From: JACCWP01 sp963785115
Lineage (GTDB): Bacteria; Actinomycetota; Actinomycetes; Propionibacteriales; Nocardioidaceae
DNA length: 64,000 nucleotides
NCBI GenBank assembly: GCA_963785115.1
Contig: CAWATY010000031.1
Location: forward strand, 124,001-188,000
Direction of reading: 5' to 3'
Part shown: one piece after another, positions 58,313 to 64,000 of the stretch
How positions within the stretch are numbered: position 1 is the first letter of the stretch
How the letters are laid out: every line of letters starts with the position of its first letter
Translations under genes and position numbers: made by a program
The notes under the pieces: generated by a model
The model's database searches: none
What the model was told of the DNA's origin: nothing
The model's input: only the letters and a program-made list of their open reading frames with translations

Positions 58313-59719
58313 TCACGAGTCGAAGCCGAGCCCCAGCTTGTCCATCGTCCGCAGCCACACGTTGTCACGCCCGATGCGGTCGGCGCGGGCCATCGACCGC
58401 TTGGTCGCCTCGATGCCGAGCCAGCGCGCCGGTTCGGGTGGGAACGGCAGCGGCCGTTCCCGGACCATCCGCAGCGACGTCCGCTCGGTCTCCAGCCCGT
58501 CGACCAGGTCGAGGGCGGTGTCGGCGGCGAACCGGGTGGCTGCCACACCCAGGCCGGTGAAGCCGAGCGCGTACGCCACCCGCCCGGTCAGCGCCGTGCC
58601 CCAGAAGCAGCAGAACCGGGTACAGGTGTCGATCACGCCGCCCCAGACGTGGCTCATCCGCACGCCCTCCAGCTGCGGGAACGTCTCCAGCAGGTGCGTG
58701 ACGAGCACCTGGTAGGTCGCGTCCCGGTGCGCGGTCGCCGGGCCGGTGCCGCTGCCGTAGCGGTAGATCGCGTCGTAGCCCCCGAACAGCAGCCGGTCGT
58801 CGCGGGTCAGCCGGTAGTAGTGGAACAGGTGCCCTGCGTCGCCGACGCCCTCGCGCCCCGCCCAGCCGAGCGCCGCCCGCTGCTCGGCCGTGAGCGGTTC
58901 GGTCACCACCGAGTAGTCGTGCACCGGCACCGTCATCAGCCGCAGCCGGCGCAGCAGCGGCGGCGCCGCGTTGGTGGCGAGCACTGCCCGCGCCGCGGTG
59001 ACGGTGCCGAGCGCGGTACGCGCCACCACACCGGCGGCGGTACGAGCGATGCCGGTGACGCGGGTGCCCTCGTGCACGCGGACACCGAGGTCGAGGCACG
59101 CCCGACGCAGACCCCACGCCAACCGGGCGGGCTCGAGCATCACGACCTCGGGGTCGTGAATCGCGGCGAGGTACGTCGGCGACGCCACCTTGGCCCGCGT
59201 CTCGTCGGCGTCGAGCAGCCGGACGTCCAGGCCGTGGTCACGCATCGCCGCCACCTCCTCGGCCAGGCCCTCGACCTCGTGCGGCCGGGTTGCGACCCCG
59301 AGCTCGCCACTGCGGTCCAACCCGCAGTCGATCCCGTACCGCGCGACCGAGTCGACCAGGCCGTCGAGGTTGCGGCTGCCCATCCGCAGCAGCGTCGGAA
59401 GCTCGTCGGGCCAGCGGGCGACCCCGTTGCCGAAGCCGTGGGTGAGCGTCGACTCGGCAAAGCCGCCGTTGCGACCGCTGGCCTCGTCGCCGCAGCGTGC
59501 CGCCTCGAGCACCACGACGTCGCGGCCAGGATCACGCTCCTTCGCGCGCAGGGCGGTCCACAGCCCGGTGTAGCCGCCGCCCACCACCAGCAGGTCGGTC
59601 CGGGCGTCACCGTTCAGCGAGGGAAGGTGGTCCGGCCGCGCCGGGTCGTCCAGCCAGAACGGCATGCGTTCCGCACCGGCCAGCGCGTGCACCGCAGGGT
59701 CGTCGAGGGCCGCGGTCAT
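58313..59719 (-). CDS. FAD-dependent amine oxidoreductase (DAO family, PuuB-like)
   Basis: A 468-residue flavoprotein. Seen: DLLVVGGGYTGLWTALRAKE (FAD-binding GxGxxG), VLEAARCGDEASGRNGGFAE with the conserved SGRNGG block of PuuB/OrdL-like enzymes, YSVVTEPLTAEQRAALGW, DDRLLFGGYDAIYRYGSGTG and a C-terminal GFTGLGVAATRFAADTALDL. Homologues oxidise gamma-glutamylputrescine or free amines. No PuuA-type glutamate ligase is in the window, so a free amine may be the substrate. Its ATG overlaps the PotC-type stop by 4 bp. Confidence 0.88.
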   Translation of the reverse strand: MTAALDDPAVHALAGAERMPFWLDDPARPDHLPSLNGDARTDLLVVGGGYTGLWTALRAKERDPGRDVVVLEAARCGDEASGRNGGFAESTLTHGFGNGVARWPDELPTLLRMGSRNLDGLVDSVARYGIDCGLDRSGELGVATRPHEVEGLAEEVAAMRDHGLDVRLLDADETRAKVASPTYLAAIHDPEVVMLEPARLAWGLRRACLDLGVRVHEGTRVTGIARTAAGVVARTALGTVTAARAVLATNAAPPLLRRLRLMTVPVHDYSVVTEPLTAEQRAALGWAGREGVGDAGHLFHYYRLTRDDRLLFGGYDAIYRYGSGTGPATAHRDATYQVLVTHLLETFPQLEGVRMSHVWGGVIDTCTRFCCFWGTALTGRVAYALGFTGLGVAATRFAADTALDLVDGLETERTSLRMVRERPLPFPPEPARWLGIEATKRSMARADRIGRDNVWLRTMDKLGLGFDS

Positions 59720-60537
59720 GCGGCGAGGGCACGCTCGCGGCGCCGCCTGTTGACCTCGGCGCCGACCACGATCACCACCGAGACGGCGAACATGATCGTG
59801 CCGATGACGTTGATCTCCATCGGGATCTGCTTCTGGGCGGCTCCCCAGACGAACATCGGGAAGGTCGTGGTGTTGCCCGCGTTGAGGTTGGTGATGATGA
59901 AGTCGTCGAACGACAGCGAGAACGAGAGCAACGCCGCCCCGAGGATGCCAGGGAACACCAGCGGGAAGGTGACGCGCCAGAACGTCTGCCACTCCGTGGC
60001 ATAGAGATCCATCGCCGCCTGCTCGAGGCGTGAGTCCATCCCCGACAGCCGCGCCTTGACCGTCACCACCACGAACGACAGGCAGAACATGATGTGCGCG
60101 ATGAGGATCGTCCAGAAGCCGAGCTGGCCGCCGACACCCGCCGCGATGAACAGCGCCAGCAGGGACGAGCCCATGACGATCTCGGGCGAGGCCATCGGCA
60201 GGAAGATCACCAGGTTGGCCACGGACCGTCCGGTGAAGCGGTGCCGCACCAGGGCGAACGCCATCAACGTGCCGAGCACGGTGGCGCCGAGGGTAGCGAG
60301 CAGCCCGATCTGCACGCTGCGCACCAGCGAGTCGCACAGGCCAGCGGGTCCGCAGGGGTCGGCCCAGTTGGCCGTGGTGAAGCTCCCGAACGCGTACAGG
60401 TTGCGGGACGGCGGGGTGTTGAAGCTCATCGCGACGACGACGCCGATCGGGACGAACATGTACGCGAGCACCAGCAGCCCGATCGCCATGATCAGGTGGT
60501 CGCTGACCCAGCGACCGGCCCGCTGCAGCGGCGTCAT
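59716..60537 (-). CDS. potC: Polyamine-type ABC transporter permease PotC (second system)
   Basis: A 273-residue permease. Seen: IMAIGLLVLAYMFVPIGVVV and AMSFNTPPSRNLYAFGSFT, VIFLPMASPEIVMGSSLLAL and EQAAMDLYATEWQTFWRVTF in the cytoplasmic loop, the PotC pattern. The ATG at 60537 overlaps the PotB-type stop (ATGA), and its own stop overlaps the flavoprotein start. Six membrane segments are expected. It is clearly diverged from the 40405 protein, so this is a separate transporter, not a local duplicate. Confidence 0.92.
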   Translation of the reverse strand: MTPLQRAGRWVSDHLIMAIGLLVLAYMFVPIGVVVAMSFNTPPSRNLYAFGSFTTANWADPCGPAGLCDSLVRSVQIGLLATLGATVLGTLMAFALVRHRFTGRSVANLVIFLPMASPEIVMGSSLLALFIAAGVGGQLGFWTILIAHIMFCLSFVVVTVKARLSGMDSRLEQAAMDLYATEWQTFWRVTFPLVFPGILGAALLSFSLSFDDFIITNLNAGNTTTFPMFVWGAAQKQIPMEINVIGTIMFAVSVVIVVGAEVNRRRRERALAA

Positions 60538-61463
60538 ACCAGGTCCTCCGTCCCCGCGCGGCGGACGTAGAACATCACCATGACGACGATCAGCAGCATC
60601 AGCACCATGGACAGCGCTCCGGCCGCCGGGTAGAGGTTGGCGTCGGTGAAGAGCGTCTGGATGACGTTGCCGAGCATCCGGTCGTTCGGGCTTCCGAGCA
60701 GCTCGGCGTTGATGTAGTCGCCCGCGGCGGGAATGAACGTCAGCAGGGTGCCGGCGACGACCCCGGCCATCGACAGCGGCAGCGTGACCTTGAGGAACCC
60801 ACGTATCGGTGAGGCGTACAGGTCGCTGGACGCCTCGATCAGCCGTGGGTCGATCTTCTCCAGGCTGGCGTAGAGCGGCAGCACCATGAACGGCAGGAAG
60901 TTGTACGTCAGGCCCATCACCACGGCGAATGACGTGGCAAGCAGCCGGCCGTCGTCGCCGAGCAGGCCCACCGTGCGCAGCGTGTCGGCGACGAACCCGT
61001 TGTCGGAGAGGATCAGCTGCCAGGCCAGCGTGCGGACCAGGAAGCTGGTGAAGAACGGGGCGATGACGAGCACCAGCATCAGGTTGCGCCAGCGACCGGC
61101 CTTGAAGGCGATCGCGTACGCCAGCGGGTACCCGATCAGCAGGCAGAACAGCGTCGCCAACCCGCCGAAGACCAGGGAGCGCACCAGGGGGCTCCAGTAG
61201 TCCCGGACGGCATCGACGTAGTTGCTGAAGTTCCACGACATGTCGTAGCCACCGAGCACGCTGCCGTCCGGGTCGTACAGGCTGGTGGCCACGAGGGAGT
61301 AGAACGGCACCACGAAGAACAACGCCAGCCACACCGTGCCGGGGAGCAGCAGCAGGTAGCCGGTGCGACCGCTGCCAGTGCTCTCGTCGTCGGCGGGAGC
61401 CGCCGTCGGCGGCACCGACGGTTCAGCGGGTGGCGCGGGGGGCGGAGCGGTGTCGACGGCCAT
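60534..61463 (-). CDS. potB: Polyamine-type ABC transporter permease PotB (second system)
   Basis: A 309-residue permease with a Pro/Ala-rich cytoplasmic start of about 30 residues. Seen: TGYLLLLPGTVWLALFFVVP, SLYDPDGSVLGGYDMSWNFS, VIAPFFTSFLVRTLAWQLIL, YNFLPFMVLPLYASLEKIDP and EASSDLYASPIRGFLKVTLP, all PotB hallmarks. The ATG at 61463 overlaps the PotA stop by one base. Confidence 0.92.
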   Translation of the reverse strand: MAVDTAPPPAPPAEPSVPPTAAPADDESTGSGRTGYLLLLPGTVWLALFFVVPFYSLVATSLYDPDGSVLGGYDMSWNFSNYVDAVRDYWSPLVRSLVFGGLATLFCLLIGYPLAYAIAFKAGRWRNLMLVLVIAPFFTSFLVRTLAWQLILSDNGFVADTLRTVGLLGDDGRLLATSFAVVMGLTYNFLPFMVLPLYASLEKIDPRLIEASSDLYASPIRGFLKVTLPLSMAGVVAGTLLTFIPAAGDYINAELLGSPNDRMLGNVIQTLFTDANLYPAAGALSMVLMLLIVVMVMFYVRRAGTEDLV

Positions 61464-62662
61464 CAGCCGTCCACCCTCTCGACGCCCGCGCTCGCGTCCT
61501 GGTCGGCGTCGAGCAGGAACGCGTGGTCATGGCTCCAGTGCAGGTCGACCGACGCGCCCGGGGCGAACATCCGCCGGGCCCCGCTGTTCTGCTCGAACAC
61601 GGTGAGCTCCTGGCCCCACGGCATGCGCACCAGGTACAGCGTGCTGACGCCGATGAAGCTGACGTCGGACACGGTGCCCCCGGGCAGCGTGTTGAGGCCG
61701 CGCGCGGCATCGGCGTCGCCGCTGTTCGACATGACGACCTTCTCCGGGCGGATCCCGACCCAGACCCGGCCGTTGTCGCAGCTGGCGCGCGCTCGTGCGG
61801 CGGCGAGCTGTGCCCCTTGCACGTCCACCACGAGGTCGTCGCCGTCGGTGCCGGACACCGTGCCCTCGATGAGGTTCGACTGCCCCAGGAAGTTGGCGAC
61901 GAAGGTCGTCCGCGGGTTCTCGTACAGCTCCGCCGGTGCCCCCATCTGCTCGATGACGCCCTTGTTCATCACCGCGATGGTGTCGGCCATGGTCATGGCC
62001 TCCTCCTGGTCGTGCGTGACGTGCACGAACGTGAGGCCGACCTCCGTCTGGATCCGCTTCAGCTCGACCTGCATCTGGCGGCGCAGCTTGAGGTCGAGCG
62101 CGCCGAGCGGCTCGTCGAGCAGCAGCACCTCGGGCTTGTTGATCAGCGCCCGCGCCAGCGCAACCCGCTGCTGCTGCCCACCCGACAGCTGGGTCGGCTT
62201 CTTCTGCGCCTGCGACTCGAGCTCGACCAGCTCGAGCATCCGCTGCACCTCGCCGGTGACGTCCTTGTGTCCCTTGCGCCTGAGGCCGAAGGCGACGTTC
62301 TCGTAGATCGACAGGTGCGGGAACAGGGCGTAGTTCTGGAAGACCGTGTTGACCGGCCGCTTGTACGGCTTCAGCCCGGCGACGTCCTCGTCACCGATGA
62401 AGATCTTGCCGGACGTGGGCTGCTCGAGGCCCGCGACCATCCGCAGCGTCGTGGTCTTGCCGCAGCCCGACGGGCCGAGGAGCGCGAAGAACGATCCTTG
62501 CGGCACCGTGACACTGAGATCGTCGACGGCAGTGAACGTGGCGAACCGCTTGGTCACCGACTCCAGCCGCAGGTCGTGTCCGCCGCCGTCACGCGTGGCG
62601 TCGCGGTCCGGGGTCGCGGCTGGGTCGAGCGTGGTGTCGGGAGCAGTCGTCATGTCGCTCAT
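61463..62662 (-). CDS. potA: Polyamine-type ABC transporter ATPase PotA (second system)
   Basis: A 399-residue ATPase. Seen: Walker A LLGPSGCGKTTTLRMVAGLE, Q-loop NTVFQNYALFPHLSIYENVA, signature LSGGQQQRVALARALIN, Walker B VLLLDEPLGALDLKLRRQMQ, His switch VHVTHDQEEAMTMAD and a C-terminal TOBE domain with VGIRPEKVVM. The ATG overlaps the binding-protein stop (ATGA). A 30-residue Thr/Asp-rich extension precedes the ATPase core. Confidence 0.94.
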   Translation of the reverse strand: MSDMTTAPDTTLDPAATPDRDATRDGGGHDLRLESVTKRFATFTAVDDLSVTVPQGSFFALLGPSGCGKTTTLRMVAGLEQPTSGKIFIGDEDVAGLKPYKRPVNTVFQNYALFPHLSIYENVAFGLRRKGHKDVTGEVQRMLELVELESQAQKKPTQLSGGQQQRVALARALINKPEVLLLDEPLGALDLKLRRQMQVELKRIQTEVGLTFVHVTHDQEEAMTMADTIAVMNKGVIEQMGAPAELYENPRTTFVANFLGQSNLIEGTVSGTDGDDLVVDVQGAQLAAARARASCDNGRVWVGIRPEKVVMSNSGDADAARGLNTLPGGTVSDVSFIGVSTLYLVRMPWGQELTVFEQNSGARRMFAPGASVDLHWSHDHAFLLDADQDASAGVERVDG

Positions 62663-63831
62663 CCTCCGATGACCGTCTGGAAATCGAGCTCGTACTCGCT
62701 GGACTGCGCCTCGTCCAGCGGCATCATCGCGAAGGTCTGCTTGAGGAAGTCGTCATCGGGGAAGATCAGCGGGTTGTCGACGAGTGACTTGTCGATCTTG
62801 GCCATCTCCTCGCGCGCGCCCTCGACCGGGCAGATGTAGTTGACCCAGGCCGCGAGCTTGGCCGCCACCGCCGGGTCGTAGTAGAAGTTCATCCACGCCT
62901 CGGCGTTCGTCTTGTGGGTCGCGAGGTTGGGCACCAGCATGTTGTCGCTCCAGAGCGACAGCCCCTCCTCGGGGATCACGAACTTGATGTCCGGGTTCTC
63001 GAACTGCAGCGCCAGCACGTCACCCGACCACGCCTCGCAGGCCACCACGTCGCCGCTGCTCAGCGGCCCGGTGTAGTTGTTGCCGGTGAACTGCCGGATC
63101 TGTCCCGAGCTGTTGGCATCGTCGAGCACGCCGAGCGCGTCGTCCCAGTCCTCGTCGTCGAAGTCCGTGGGATCCGCGCCCGCAACCTTGAGCATGAACG
63201 CCATCGTGTCGCGCATCTCGGTCAGCAGGGTGACCTTGCCCTTCAGGTCGGAGCGCGTCAGCAGCTCGGACATGCTGCCCACCTCGTCGGTGTACTTCGC
63301 GTTGTAGGCGATGCCGGTCAGCCCGCTCTGCCAGGGCACCGAGTGCTTGCGACCGGGGTCCCAGGCAGGATCGCGCAGGTTCTCCAGCAGGTTCTTGTCG
63401 ACGTTAGGGATGTTGGCGTGATCGAGGGGCTGGATCCACCCCACCGAGATCATCCGGGCGGCCATCCAGTCGGTCAGCACGAAGATGTCCCGCTCGACCG
63501 ACTCGCAGGAGCCGAGCTGGTTCACGACCTTGGCAAAGAACTCGGTGTTGTCGGAGACGTCGTCGCTGTAGTCGACGGTGATGCCGGTCGCTGCCTCGAA
63601 GTCGTCCAAGGTCGTGGGCTGCGGGTTCTTCTTGGGCGTCGGGTCGATGTACAGCGGCCAGTTGGAGATGATGAGCTCTTTCTCCTCGGCCGACAGATCC
63701 GTGGCCTGGCACTCCGACGGGTCCTGCGTCTTGCTGCCCGTGCCGAACGCAGGGAGCACCGCTGCGCTCGCCCCGACGAACGCGACACCGCCCGCCGACT
63801 TCAGCAGCGTCCGACGTGAGACCGGGCTCAT
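62659..63831 (-). CDS. potD: Polyamine-type solute-binding protein PotD with a Tat signal (second system)
   Basis: A 390-residue binding protein. The N-terminus is a Tat signal (SRRTLLKSAGGVAFVGASAA) with no lipobox Cys after the hydrophobic segment. The mature part shows LIISNWPLYIDPTPKKNPQP, GITVDYSDDVSDNTEFFAKV, FVLTDWMAARMISVGWIQPL and CEAWSGDVLALQFENP, as in PotD-like spermidine/putrescine binding proteins. Anchoring in the envelope is unclear without a lipid Cys. ATG 63831 overlaps the stop of the upstream aldehyde dehydrogenase. Confidence 0.9.
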   Translation of the reverse strand: MSPVSRRTLLKSAGGVAFVGASAAVLPAFGTGSKTQDPSECQATDLSAEEKELIISNWPLYIDPTPKKNPQPTTLDDFEAATGITVDYSDDVSDNTEFFAKVVNQLGSCESVERDIFVLTDWMAARMISVGWIQPLDHANIPNVDKNLLENLRDPAWDPGRKHSVPWQSGLTGIAYNAKYTDEVGSMSELLTRSDLKGKVTLLTEMRDTMAFMLKVAGADPTDFDDEDWDDALGVLDDANSSGQIRQFTGNNYTGPLSSGDVVACEAWSGDVLALQFENPDIKFVIPEEGLSLWSDNMLVPNLATHKTNAEAWMNFYYDPAVAAKLAAWVNYICPVEGAREEMAKIDKSLVDNPLIFPDDDFLKQTFAMMPLDEAQSSEYELDFQTVIGG

Positions 63832-64000
63832 GCGTTGTCCTCCCCGTCAGCCGGCCGCGTCGAGCGGTCGGTGAACACGGTGCGGTGCCAGGGTTTCCGG
63901 GCCACCGCGGTCGCGTCCATCATCACGTGTTTGACCTGGGTGTAGTCCTCCAACGAGTACACGCTCATGTCCTTGCCGAAGCCAGAGCGCTTGTACCCGC
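63828..64000 (-). CDS. Aldehyde dehydrogenase, C-terminal fragment at window edge
   Basis: Only the last 56 residues are in the window: YKRSGFGKDMSVYSLEDYTQ, VKHVMMDATAVARKPWHRTV and an acidic end, then TGA overlapping the PotD-type start. The motif parallels KHSGYGKDLSMYGLEDYTRI of the 38508 enzyme, so it is another gamma-aminobutyraldehyde-type dehydrogenase with an extra C-terminal tail of about 20 residues. It heads or precedes the operon aldH-potD-potA-potB-potC-flavoprotein-aminotransferase. The rest lies beyond base 64000. Confidence 0.85.
   Translation of the reverse strand, partial: GYKRSGFGKDMSVYSLEDYTQVKHVMMDATAVARKPWHRTVFTDRSTRPADGEDNA

Overview
The window is high-GC DNA with many GTG starts, 1-4 bp gene overlaps and gene orders typical of Actinobacteria (rimP-nusA-ylxR-infB-DUF503-rbfA-truB; dxr-rseP-ispG-GNAT-proS). 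HNH genes of the 13E12/DUF222 type, the DinB-type and DUF4439 proteins, and CebR-type operators suggest a Nocardioides-like member of Propionibacteriales. That placement is inference; no rRNA gene is present to confirm it.

Layout. 1-1305: the tail of a calpain-like protease, translationally coupled to a small cytoplasmic protein and a lipoprotein. 1328-7058: a complete cellobiose-type uptake operon (cebE-cebF-cebG-bglC-cebR order, minus strand) with two CebR-like operators. 7138-9034: a GAF-ANTAR regulator and an orphan glycosyltransferase. 9152-18676: the translation operon (rimP to truB), interrupted between DUF503 and rbfA by about 3 kb holding a decayed HNH endonuclease, an AT-richer orphan and an RTX-like secreted protein. 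18822-29447: ferritin-like and lipoprotein genes, an M43 metalloprotease, then the isoprenoid/protease/proS block (proS, CapA-like, DUF429, GNAT, ispG, rseP, dxr). 29492-30045: a frameshifted DinB-type gene. 30166-35953: gabT, an ABC exporter with a two-component system, and a secreted protein.

The right half is catabolic. 36059-45789 and 54192-64000 together carry two complete Pot-type ABC transporters, three class III aminotransferases in addition to gabT (30166-31539), two aldehyde dehydrogenases, a saccharopine-dehydrogenase-like protein, an FAD amine oxidoreductase, an agmatinase-type ureohydrolase and a glutaryl-CoA dehydrogenase. They fit import of polyamines (putrescine, agmatine-derived guanidino compounds, possibly cadaverine) and conversion through aminoaldehydes to GABA/succinate and, for C5 compounds, glutarate. 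Between them, 45834-53459 is a galactan-utilisation locus: LacI regulator, sugar ABC importer, GH42 beta-galactosidase and GH53 endo-galactanase around a divergent promoter with two identical inverted operators.

The least explained structures are two intergenic repeat arrays that flank polyamine genes. At 56732-57000 eleven 17-bp units stand at an almost perfect 22-bp period, six in one orientation then five in the other. At 40091-40385 there are three long hairpin units. Both share the core TTGCGCCA-(CT or TC)-CGCGG and look like one dispersed repeat family of unknown function. No tRNA, rRNA, CRISPR array, insertion sequence or prophage was seen.
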